Source: JBOHHM01 sp050725495 (lineage in GTDB: Bacteria; Pseudomonadota; Gammaproteobacteria; Burkholderiales; Burkholderiaceae_C). From it: DNA of 8,415 nucleotides. The stretch spans positions 1-8,415 of the forward strand of contig JBOHHM010000146.1 of assembly GCA_050725495.1 (NCBI GenBank), read 5' to 3'. How positions within the stretch are numbered: position 1 is the stretch's first letter; the number at the start of each line of letters is the position of its first letter. Under the pieces are notes generated by a model that made no database searches, was not told the DNA's origin, and saw only the letters and a program-made list of their open reading frames with translations. Made by a program: the position numbers and the translations under genes. This document shows, in pieces, positions 1-6,189 of the stretch.

Positions 1-1139
1 AAGCACATGGCGCTGCCCGCGAGGTACAGCCGGTAGGCGCGCAGGATCTTCGCGGCCCGTGCCGGCTCGCCGCCGCCAGAGAGCCGCTGCAGCGCCTCCT
101 CCAGGTGCGACTCCAGCGCGTCCGACCAGGCCCAAAGGGTGCGCGCGTAATGGGGCCGCAGGTTCTCGGTGTCCACCATCTCCAGGCCGGCCAGCGCCAT
201 GTGCTTGAGCACCTGGCTCACATGCAGCAGCTCGCCGCCGGGGAAGATGTATTTCTCGATGAAATCCCCCATGCCGGCGCCCAGCTGCTCATTGGCCACC
301 CCGCCGGCCGTGATGCCGTGGTTCATGACCAGGCCCCCGGGCTGCAGCAGGCGGTGGATCTTCTCGAAATACGCCGTCATGTTGGCGTGACCCACATGCT
401 CGAACATGCCGACCGAGGCGATCTTGTCGAAGGGCCGCGACTCATCGAGCTCGCGGTAATCGCGCAGCTCCACGCGCACGCGGCCCTCCAGCCCCTTCTC
501 GGCAATCAGGCGCTGCACATGGGCGTGCTGATTGCGCGACAGGGTGATGCCGGTGGCGTCCACCCCATAGTGCTCGGCCGCCCACAGCAGCAGCCCGCCC
601 CAGCCGGCGCCGATGTCCAGAAAGCGCTCGCCGGGCTTGAGCATCAGCTTGCGGCAGATATGGTCGAGCTTGGCCTCCTGGGCCTGGGCCAGCGTCATGC
701 CGGCGTCGCGGTAATAGGCGCAGGAATAGACCCGGCGCGGGTCCAGCCAGAGCCCGTAGAAATCATCGGACACGTCGTAGTGGAAGCGGATCTGCGCCGC
801 ATCCCTTTCGCGCGAATGCGCGGCCCGCGAGCGGCTGCGGCGCACCAAGCCGGCCCACCAGCCGGCCGCACGCTGGGCTGGATTGCCGGGCAGCCAGTTC
901 GCGGCAACCGCCATCAGGTCGCGCATGCTGCCCTCGAACTGGATGCGGTTTTCGACAATATCCTCGCCCAGCGCGCCGATGCGCCCCGCCGCCAACGTGG
1001 CCAGGCTGGACCAGTCGGCAAACCTCAGGGTCACGGGCGCGGCGGGCGGCCCCAGCCGCTGGCCGGCGGGCAACTGCAGGGCCACCGGCAGGGGCAGACC
1101 GCCCAGTTGCAACTCAATCTTGTGGATCAGGTTGTGCAT
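1..1139 (-). CDS. cfa: Cyclopropane-fatty-acyl-phospholipid synthase (3' end outside window)
   Basis: This enzyme transfers a methylene group from S-adenosylmethionine to the double bond of unsaturated acyl chains in membrane phospholipids, acting at the inner face of the cytoplasmic membrane. I translated the minus strand by hand: 379 residues are open with no stop before the window edge. The N-terminal ~110 residues form the variable lipid-binding part. Then come FHYDVSDDFY (119-128), YSCAYY (138-143) with the conserved cysteine, the SAM-binding motif LDIGAGWGGL (174-183), SVGMFEHVGH (242-251), FIEKYIFPGGELL (293-305) and RPHYARTLWAW (328-338), all family hallmarks in the right order. The reading breaks off in the C-terminal region YRLYLAGSAMC, so perhaps 20-30 residues are missing. 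The ATG at 1139 is chosen because it starts the conserved N-terminal strand and no in-frame ATG or GTG lies close upstream; there is no clear Shine-Dalgarno. The gene is divergent from the aromatic operon and probably unrelated to it. Confidence 0.95.
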   Translation of the reverse strand, partial: MHNLIHKIELQLGGLPLPVALQLPAGQRLGPPAAPVTLRFADWSSLATLAAGRIGALGEDIVENRIQFEGSMRDLMAVAANWLPGNPAQRAAGWWAGLVRRSRSRAAHSRERDAAQIRFHYDVSDDFYGLWLDPRRVYSCAYYRDAGMTLAQAQEAKLDHICRKLMLKPGERFLDIGAGWGGLLLWAAEHYGVDATGITLSRNQHAHVQRLIAEKGLEGRVRVELRDYRELDESRPFDKIASVGMFEHVGHANMTAYFEKIHRLLQPGGLVMNHGITAGGVANEQLGAGMGDFIEKYIFPGGELLHVSQVLKHMALAGLEMVDTENLRPHYARTLWAWSDALESHLEEALQRLSGGGEPARAAKILRAYRLYLAGSAMC

Positions 1140-1145
1140 GACTTC

Positions 1146-1174
1146 ATTCTTGTGGCAGGGCGCCCGGCCGTCAA
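1146..1174 (-). promoter_or_regulatory. Candidate sigma70-type promoter for the cfa gene
   Basis: Read on the minus strand, TTGACG (1174-1169, 5 of 6 matches to the consensus -35) is followed after 17 bases by AAGAAT (1151-1146, 4 of 6 matches to the -10). The -10 ends only six bases before the cfa ATG at 1139, so the transcript would start at or next to the start codon. The spacing is ideal but the call rests on consensus matching only. Confidence 0.4.
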
Positions 1175-1207
1175 GCCACCCCGGCAGCGCGCCCGCGGCG
1201 ACCCCGG

Positions 1208-1235
1208 TTGACATTATTTTGTTTAGGCTTAAACT
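1208..1235 (+). promoter_or_regulatory. Candidate sigma70 promoter of the aromatic-CoA operon
   Basis: A perfect -35 TTGACA (1208-1213) is followed after 16 bases by TAAACT (1230-1235, 4 of 6 matches to TATAAT). The stretch 1211-1245 is strikingly AT-rich against the surrounding GC-rich DNA, as expected for a promoter. The -10 ends eight bases before the ATG at 1244, which predicts a transcript start at about 1241-1244 and so little or no 5' leader. No Shine-Dalgarno precedes the ATG, which agrees with this. Confidence 0.6.
1221..1234. promoter_or_regulatory. Palindromic operator candidate, likely MarR site
   Basis: GTTTAGGCTTAAAC is a 14-base dyad with 6 of 7 base pairs (perfect half-sites GTTTA and TAAAC; the only mismatch is next to the centre). 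It covers the end of the promoter spacer and most of the -10, so a bound protein would block RNA polymerase. The operon encodes a MarR-type repressor (3655-4131), and regulators of this family usually bind palindromes of about this size near their own promoter. The link between site and protein is inferred. Confidence 0.5.
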
Positions 1236-1243
1236 ATTTCACT

Positions 1244-3652
1244 ATGAATATCCTCTGCGTCGGCGGCGGCCCCGCCGGCCTGTATTTCGCGCTGTTGATG
1301 AAGCAGCAGGATCCGGCGCACCGCATCACGGTGGTGGAGCGCAACCGCCCCTTCGACACCTTTGGCTGGGGCGTGGTGCTGAGCGACCAGACGCTGGCCC
1401 ACCTGCGCTCGGCCGACCCGACCACGGCCCGGCTGATCGGCGAGGCCTTCAACCACTGGGACGACATCGAGGTGTTCTTCAAGGGCCGCAGCGTTCGCTC
1501 GGGCGGCCACGGCTTTTGCGGCATAGGGCGCAAGCGGCTGCTCAACATCCTGCAGGACCGCTGCCTGGCGCTGGGCGTGGACCTGGTGTTCGAGAACGAA
1601 GTCAGGGACGAGCAGGCGCTGGCGGCGCAATACGAGGCCGATCTCGTGATCGCCAGCGACGGCCTGAACAGCCGCATCCGAAACCGCTATGCCGCCAGCT
1701 ACCAGCCCGATGTGGAGCTGCGCCAGTGCCGCTTTGTCTGGCTGGGCACGCACAAGACCTTCGACGCCTTCACCTTTGCTTTCGAGCAAACCGAGCACGG
1801 CTGGTTCCAGGCCCATGCCTACAAGTTCGACCCCGACACTTCGACCTTCATCGTCGAGACGCCCGAGGCCGTCTGGCAGGCACATGGCCTGGACGCGATG
1901 AGCCAGGAAGAGGGCATACGCTTTTGCGAGCGGCTGTTCGCGAAGTACCTCGACGGTCATGCGCTGATCAGCAATGCCGCCCACCTGCGCGGCTCGGCGA
2001 TCTGGATCCGATTCCCGCGCGTGGTCTGCAAGACCTGGGTCCATCATGAAGCGATCAAAGGCAAAACCGTTCCCATCGTGCTGATGGGTGACGCGGCCCA
2101 CACCGCGCATTTCTCGATCGGCAGCGGCACCAAGCTGGCACTGGAAGACGCGATCGAACTCGCCCAAGGGTTCAGCGTTCAGCGTTCAGCGTTGAGCGAG
2201 GAAACCGGATCCCCCACGCTCAACGCTCAACACTCAACGCTCAACGTTCTGAAGGCCTACGAGGCCCGGCGCAGCGTCGAGGTGCTGAAAATCCAGAACG
2301 CCGCGCGCAACTCCACCGAATGGTTCGAGCATGTCCAGCGCTACAGCGGCATGGAGATCGAGCAGTTCGCCTACTCGCTGCTGACGCGCTCGCAGCGCAT
2401 CAGCCACGAGAACCTGCGCCTGCGCGATGCGAAGTGGCTCGAAGGCTATGAAGCCTGGCTCTCGGGCGGCCCGGTGATCCCGCCGATGCTGACGCCGCTC
2501 CAGGTGCGCGGGACCGAGCTCAAGAACCGCATCGTCTGCTCGCCGATGGCGACCTACAGCGCCGTCGACGGCGTGCCGCAGGACTTCCACCTGGTGCACC
2601 TGGGCGCGCGCGCGCTTGGCGGCGCCGCCATGGTGATGGTGGAGATGACCAGTCCCAACCCCGAGGGCCGCATCACGCCGGCCTGCACCGGGCTGTGGAA
2701 CGACGAGCAAGAGGCGGCCTTCAAGCGCATCGTGAACTTCGTGCACGGCCAGAGCACGGCCAAGATCGGCATGCAGCTCGGCCACAGCGGCCCCAAGGGC
2801 TCGACCCAAGTCGGCTGGGAAGAGATGGACGAGCCGCTGCCCGCCGGCGGCCCTCATGCGAACTGGCCCGTGATGTCGGCCAGCGCCGTGCCCTATGGCG
2901 AGCGCAACCAGACGCCGCAGGCCATGACGCACAGCCACATGGAAGCGCTCAAGCAGCAGTTTGTCGAATCCACCCGGCGCGCCGCCGTGGCCGGCTTCGA
3001 CTGGCTGGAGCTGCACTGCGCGCACGGCTACCTGCTGTCGGCCTTCATCACGCCGCTGACCAATGTGCGCACCGACGAGTACGGCGGCAGCATCGAGAAC
3101 CGCTGCCGCTACCCGCTGGAGGTGTTTCGCGCCATGCGCGCGGTCTGGCCCGCGCACCTGCCGATGAGCGTGCGCATTTCCGCGCACGACTGGGCGCCAG
3201 GCGGCAACACGCCCGACGACGCGATCGTCGTCGCGCGGCTGTTCAAGGAGGCGGGCTGCGATGTGATCGACGTGTCCTCGGGCCAGACCACGCGCCGGGC
3301 CCGACCGGTCTACGGCCGCATGTACCAGACGCCGTTTGCCGACCGCATCCGCAACGAGGTCGGCATACGCACGATCGCGGTCGGCGCGATCAGCGAGGCC
3401 GACCACGCCAACAGCATCATCGCGGCCGGCCGCGCCGACCTCTGCGCGATCGCGCGTCCGCACCTGGCCGACCCGGCCTGGACCCTGCATGAAGCAGCCA
3501 GGCTGCAAAGCCGCGCGGCGGAATGGCCGCGCCAGTACCTGAGCGGCCGGGACCAGCTCTACCGCGAACTTCTCAAGCAAAAACAGCAGGCAGCCCAGAC
3601 CGCTGGAGCGCCACATGCTCTCAAAAGTATAGCAACCGAACAGGAGCACTGA
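1244..3652 (+). CDS. Fused FAD monooxygenase / old-yellow-enzyme reductase acting on an aromatic acyl-CoA
   Basis: This 802-residue protein resembles 2-aminobenzoyl-CoA monooxygenase/reductase of Azoarcus; databases often call it bifunctional salicylyl-CoA 5-hydroxylase/oxidoreductase. Residues 1 to about 405 form a flavoprotein monooxygenase with the FAD-binding GGGPAG (7-12), the SDG motif (138-140) and the GDAAH motif (282-286) followed by GSGTKLALEDA. Residues from about 412 to 765 form an FMN-dependent old-yellow-enzyme barrel with SPMATYS (433-439), QLGHSGPKG (511-519), HCAHGYLL (591-598) and TDEYGGSIENR (610-620). The expected reaction is O2-dependent hydroxylation of the CoA-bound ring followed by hydride reduction and loss of aromaticity, in the cytoplasm. 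The ATG at 1244 is chosen because it directly begins the FAD fold; a TTG at 1208 lies inside the -35 box. Two oddities are a repeat-coded insert at residues 309-335 and a repeat-like C-terminal tail after about residue 786. Whether the substrate is anthraniloyl-CoA or salicylyl-CoA cannot be decided from this protein alone. Confidence 0.92.
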   Translation: MNILCVGGGPAGLYFALLMKQQDPAHRITVVERNRPFDTFGWGVVLSDQTLAHLRSADPTTARLIGEAFNHWDDIEVFFKGRSVRSGGHGFCGIGRKRLLNILQDRCLALGVDLVFENEVRDEQALAAQYEADLVIASDGLNSRIRNRYAASYQPDVELRQCRFVWLGTHKTFDAFTFAFEQTEHGWFQAHAYKFDPDTSTFIVETPEAVWQAHGLDAMSQEEGIRFCERLFAKYLDGHALISNAAHLRGSAIWIRFPRVVCKTWVHHEAIKGKTVPIVLMGDAAHTAHFSIGSGTKLALEDAIELAQGFSVQRSALSEETGSPTLNAQHSTLNVLKAYEARRSVEVLKIQNAARNSTEWFEHVQRYSGMEIEQFAYSLLTRSQRISHENLRLRDAKWLEGYEAWLSGGPVIPPMLTPLQVRGTELKNRIVCSPMATYSAVDGVPQDFHLVHLGARALGGAAMVMVEMTSPNPEGRITPACTGLWNDEQEAAFKRIVNFVHGQSTAKIGMQLGHSGPKGSTQVGWEEMDEPLPAGGPHANWPVMSASAVPYGERNQTPQAMTHSHMEALKQQFVESTRRAAVAGFDWLELHCAHGYLLSAFITPLTNVRTDEYGGSIENRCRYPLEVFRAMRAVWPAHLPMSVRISAHDWAPGGNTPDDAIVVARLFKEAGCDVIDVSSGQTTRRARPVYGRMYQTPFADRIRNEVGIRTIAVGAISEADHANSIIAAGRADLCAIARPHLADPAWTLHEAARLQSRAAEWPRQYLSGRDQLYRELLKQKQQAAQTAGAPHALKSIATEQEH
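2170..2245. repeat. Inverted repeat built of 7-base units inside the monooxygenase gene
   Basis: The left arm (2170-2198) is GTTCAGC three times, then GTTGAGC, then G. The right arm (2217-2245) is CGCTCAA, CGCTCAA, CACTCAA, CGCTCAA, then C. The arms are reverse complements at 25 of 29 positions, separated by an 18-base loop (2199-2216). The reading frame stays open and the whole element codes for residues 309-334, between the helix after the GDAAH motif and the conserved LKAYEARR helix. Family members as I remember them have a much shorter link here, so most of it looks like an insertion. A 7-base unit is not a multiple of three, so gain or loss of one unit would shift the frame. Confidence 0.85.
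3602..3637. repeat. Fragment of a short dispersed repeat at the 3' end of the fusion gene
   Basis: GCTGGAG (3602-3608) and TCTCAAAAGTATAGCAACC (3619-3637) are similar, in shuffled order, to parts of the stretch at 5417-5480: AAAA followed by TAGC and AACC, and GCTG(C/G)AG followed by GCCA and GCTC. The stretch codes for part of the tail after residue 786 of the fusion protein, which goes beyond the conserved old-yellow-enzyme domain. It resembles short repeats I recall from Comamonadaceae genomes; this was not searched. Confidence 0.4.
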
Positions 3653-3654
3653 AC

Positions 3655-4131
3655 ATGGACCTGGAAGCACGAGCGCACAGCGAACACCCCGAGGCCCTGC
3701 GGCTGTGGCTGAGGCTGCTGACCTGCACCCAGCTGATCGAGAAGCAGGTGCGCAGCGGACTGCGCGAGCAGTTCGACACCACGCTGCCGCGCTTTGACCT
3801 GATGGCGCAGCTCGAGCGCGCGAGCGAGGGCCTGAAGATGAACGAGCTGTCGCGCCGCATGATGGTCACCGGCGGCAACGTCACCGGCATCACCGACCAG
3901 CTGGTCACCGAAGGCCTGGTCGAGCGCGTCGATGTCGAAGGCGACCGCCGCGCCTACCGCGTGCGCCTGACGCCCAAGGGCCGCAAGCTGTTCAACGACA
4001 TGGCGCAGCAGCACGAGCAATGGATCGTCGAGGCCTTCGCGGCCTTGAGCGAGAAGGACATCGCCACCCTGCACAGACTGCTGGGCAAGGTGAAAGACCA
4101 CACGCAAGCCAACTTACTGGAGACCCCATGA
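3655..4131 (+). CDS. MarR-family transcriptional regulator
   Basis: A 158-residue cytoplasmic DNA-binding protein of normal MarR length. N-terminal and C-terminal helices (about 10-40 and 120-155) would form the dimer interface. The winged helix lies in between: helix-turn-helix around MNELSRRMMVTGGNVTGITD (62-81), then the wing with EGDRRAYRVRLTPKGRKLF (95-113), including the DRR signature at 97-99. The ATG at 3655 has a good AGGAG (3642-3646) eight bases upstream and lies two bases after the stop of the fusion gene. The 3' end overlaps the next gene by four bases (ATGA). Placement inside the operon suggests autoregulation, probably by binding the palindrome at 1221-1234. Known relatives in aromatic-acid pathways (BadR, HcaR, CouR) respond to the acid or its CoA thioester, so a CoA-ester ligand made by the operon's own ligase is a reasonable guess. 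Confidence 0.93.
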   Translation: MDLEARAHSEHPEALRLWLRLLTCTQLIEKQVRSGLREQFDTTLPRFDLMAQLERASEGLKMNELSRRMMVTGGNVTGITDQLVTEGLVERVDVEGDRRAYRVRLTPKGRKLFNDMAQQHEQWIVEAFAALSEKDIATLHRLLGKVKDHTQANLLETP

Positions 4132-4982
4132 AACACTACATCGGCGCGGCCAATCCCATGCGCGCCCAGTTCGACGCCAAGGCCGGCTACCAGGCGCGGC
4201 ACTTTGCCTGGGCCTTCGAGGCCGGCGTGGGCACCGTCACGCTGAACCGCCCCGAGCGCAAGAACCCGCTGACCTTCGACTCCTACGCCGAGCTGCGCGA
4301 CCTGTTCAACGCGCTGCGCTACGCCACCGACGTCAAGGTCGTCGTGGTCACGGGCGCGGGCGGCAACTTCTGCTCGGGCGGCGATGTGCATGAAATCATC
4401 GGCCCGCTCACGAAAATGAGCATGCCCGAGCTGCTGGAGTTCACCCGCATGACTGGCGACCTGGTCAAGGCCATGCGCGGCTGCCCGCAGCCCGTGATCG
4501 GTGCGATCGACGGCGTCTGCGCCGGCGCTGGCGCCATGATGGCCCTGGCCTGCGACATCCGCTACGGCACGGCCAGCACCAAGACCGCCTTCTTGTTCAC
4601 CCGCGTCGGCCTGGCCGGCGCCGACATGGGAGCCTGCGCCCTGCTGCCGCGCGTGATCGGCCAGGGCCGCGCCTCCGAGCTGCTGTTCAGCGGCCGCGCG
4701 ATGAGCGCGCAAGAAGGCCTGGCCTGGGGCTTCTTCAACGCCCTGCATGAGAGCGACCAGCTGCTGGCCCAGGCCCAGATCACCGCCCGCGAACTGGCCC
4801 AAGGCCCGACCTTTGCCCACGGCATGACCAAGACCATGCTGAGCCAGGAATGGAGCATGACCATCGACCAGGCGATCGAGGCCGAGGCCCAGGCCCAGGC
4901 CATTTGCATGCAGACCCAGGACTTCCGACGCGCCTATGAGGCGTTCGCCGCGAAGCAGCAACCCGTGTTTGGTGGAGACTGA
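4128..4982 (+). CDS. Crotonase-family protein (enoyl-CoA hydratase-like), possible ring-opening hydrolase
   Basis: A 284-residue member of the crotonase superfamily, of normal length plus a short N-terminal extension (about residues 1-25). The CoA-binding and oxyanion-hole segments are visible: GNFCSGGDV (79-87) and GVCAGAGAMMALACD (129-143). By my alignment the first catalytic glutamate of classical enoyl-CoA hydratase (Glu144 in the rat enzyme) is missing; the sequence there is FTRVG (157-161). The second is kept as Glu184 in ASELLFSG, and Asp166 in GADMGA sits where PaaG-type isomerases carry their acid. The protein may therefore not be a plain hydratase. In this context it could hydrate an unsaturated CoA ester or cleave a beta-keto ring as BadI does for 2-ketocyclohexanecarboxyl-CoA. 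The start is set by the ATGA overlap with marR and GGAGA (4119-4123) upstream. The operon position supports a role after the ring is dearomatised; the exact reaction is inferred. Confidence 0.88.
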   Translation: MKHYIGAANPMRAQFDAKAGYQARHFAWAFEAGVGTVTLNRPERKNPLTFDSYAELRDLFNALRYATDVKVVVVTGAGGNFCSGGDVHEIIGPLTKMSMPELLEFTRMTGDLVKAMRGCPQPVIGAIDGVCAGAGAMMALACDIRYGTASTKTAFLFTRVGLAGADMGACALLPRVIGQGRASELLFSGRAMSAQEGLAWGFFNALHESDQLLAQAQITARELAQGPTFAHGMTKTMLSQEWSMTIDQAIEAEAQAQAICMQTQDFRRAYEAFAAKQQPVFGGD

Positions 4983-4984
4983 GC

Positions 4985-6187
4985 ATGCGTCCTCCTTCAG
5001 CACCAACGACTGCCCACCTGTCCCTGCCTTTTTTCGAGGGAGCGCACCGCGAGCTGGCGCAGCAACTGCTGGCCTGGGCGCCCGAGCAGCAGGTCGACGA
5101 GGCCGACGACCGCCGCGCCTGCCGCGAATGGGTGCGCAAGCTCGGCGACGCCGGCTGGCTGCGCTACTGCGTACCGGCGAACTTCGGCGGCGCGCTCGAC
5201 CGACTCGACTCGCGCGCCCTGGTGATCCTGCGCGAAACCCTGGCCTACCATTCGCCACTGGCCGACTTCGCCTTTGCGATGCAGGGCCTGGGCAGCGGCG
5301 CGATCACGCTGGCGGGCACGCCCGAGCAGCAGGCCCGCTACCTGAGCGCCGTGGCCCGTGGCGACAAGATCGCGGCCTTTGCGCTGAGCGAGCCCGATGC
5401 CGGCTCCGATGCGGGCGCTATGAAAACAGTAGCGAACCACGCCCCTGACACGGGGGCTGCAGGCCAATCTGGCTCCTATGTCCTGAACGGCACCAAGACC
5501 TGGATCAGCAACGGCGGCATTGCCGACTTCTACTGCGTGTTCGCCAAGACCGACCCGGCGGCCGGCACGCGCGGTATCACGGCCTTCATCGTCGATGCCG
5601 ACACGCCGGGGCTCGACAGCTCGGAGCAGATCGCGGTCATGGCCCCGCACCCGCTGGCCACGCTGCAGTTCCGCCAGTGCCAGGTCCCGGCGACGGCGCA
5701 GCTGGGCGCGCTCAACGGCGGCTTCAAGCTGGCCATGCAGACGCTGGACATCTTCCGCGCCTCGGTCGGCGGGGCGGCCCTGGGTTTTGCGCGCCGCGCC
5801 TTGGCCGAAGCCGTCGCCCATGCGAAGCAGCGCCCCATGTTCGGCCAGACCCTGGCCGATTTCCAGCTCACGCAAGCCAAGCTCGGCGAGATGGCGGCGC
5901 TGATCGACGCCGCCGCCCTGCTGACCTACCGCGCCGCCTGGCTGCGCGATGAGGGCGAAAAGCGCGGCGGCGTGCGCGTCACGGCAGAAGCCGCCATGGC
6001 CAAGATGACGGCGACCGAGAACGCCCAGCGCGTGATCGACATGGCGCTGCAAATGCATGGCGGCCTGGGCGTGAAGGTCGGGACCAAGGTGGAAAGTCTG
6101 TACCGCGACATCCGCTCGCTGCGCATCTATGAAGGCGCGACCGAGGTGCAGCAGCTGATCATCGGCAAGTCCGTTCTGCAGGGGTAA
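4985..6187 (+). CDS. Acyl-CoA dehydrogenase
   Basis: A 400-residue FAD-dependent acyl-CoA dehydrogenase, which introduces an alpha,beta double bond into a CoA thioester and passes electrons to electron-transfer flavoprotein. The helical N-terminal domain covers about 12-125, followed by the middle beta domain with FALSEPDAGSD (132-142) and KTWISNGG (171-178), and a C-terminal helical domain with MHGGLGVK and the end motif RIYEGATEVQ, where Glu383 matches the catalytic base of short/medium-chain members. The ATG at 4985 has GGAG (4974-4977) and is two bases after the preceding stop. Residues 147-163 form an extra, repeat-coded segment in a surface hairpin of the beta domain where family members usually have only a few residues. 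The likely substrate is an alicyclic or ring-opened dicarboxylic CoA ester from the pathway; this is inferred from context. Confidence 0.93.
   Translation: MRPPSAPTTAHLSLPFFEGAHRELAQQLLAWAPEQQVDEADDRRACREWVRKLGDAGWLRYCVPANFGGALDRLDSRALVILRETLAYHSPLADFAFAMQGLGSGAITLAGTPEQQARYLSAVARGDKIAAFALSEPDAGSDAGAMKTVANHAPDTGAAGQSGSYVLNGTKTWISNGGIADFYCVFAKTDPAAGTRGITAFIVDADTPGLDSSEQIAVMAPHPLATLQFRQCQVPATAQLGALNGGFKLAMQTLDIFRASVGGAALGFARRALAEAVAHAKQRPMFGQTLADFQLTQAKLGEMAALIDAAALLTYRAAWLRDEGEKRGGVRVTAEAAMAKMTATENAQRVIDMALQMHGGLGVKVGTKVESLYRDIRSLRIYEGATEVQQLIIGKSVLQG
5417..5480. repeat. Short dispersed repeat embedded in the acyl-CoA dehydrogenase gene
   Basis: The stretch has GCTAT (5417-5421) and GTAGC (5429-5433) flanking an A-rich centre, then a small CCCC/GGGG dyad around 5442-5455, then GCTGCAGGCCAATCTGGCTC (5456-5475). 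It is more AT-rich and palindromic than the surrounding codons and codes for the extra residues of about 146-165. Parts of it recur around 3602-3637. It resembles a short repeat I recall between genes in Comamonadaceae; copy number was not checked. Confidence 0.5.
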
Positions 6188-6189
6188 CC

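Noticed and set aside
105..1211. Long plus-strand open frame of 368 codons
   Set aside because: It lies opposite the clear cfa coding sequence, has no recognisable domain and a composition typical of antisense frames in GC-rich DNA.
1208..1243. TTG at 1208 as start of the fusion gene
   Set aside because: It coincides with the -35 box, would put the promoter inside the gene, and adds 12 residues before the FAD-binding strand that the family does not need.
1244..3652. Fusion of two enzymes as a possible sequencing or assembly error
   Set aside because: Monooxygenase/old-yellow-enzyme fusions of this order and length are a known natural family, and the frame is continuous through both domains.
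2234..3670. Minus-strand open frame of 478 codons
   Set aside because: It is antisense to the old-yellow-enzyme domain; its His/Arg/Ala/Gly-rich translation shows no family motif.
5441..5456. CCCC/GGGG dyad as a transcription terminator
   Set aside because: It lies in the middle of an intact coding sequence and has no T tract; it is better explained as part of the embedded repeat.
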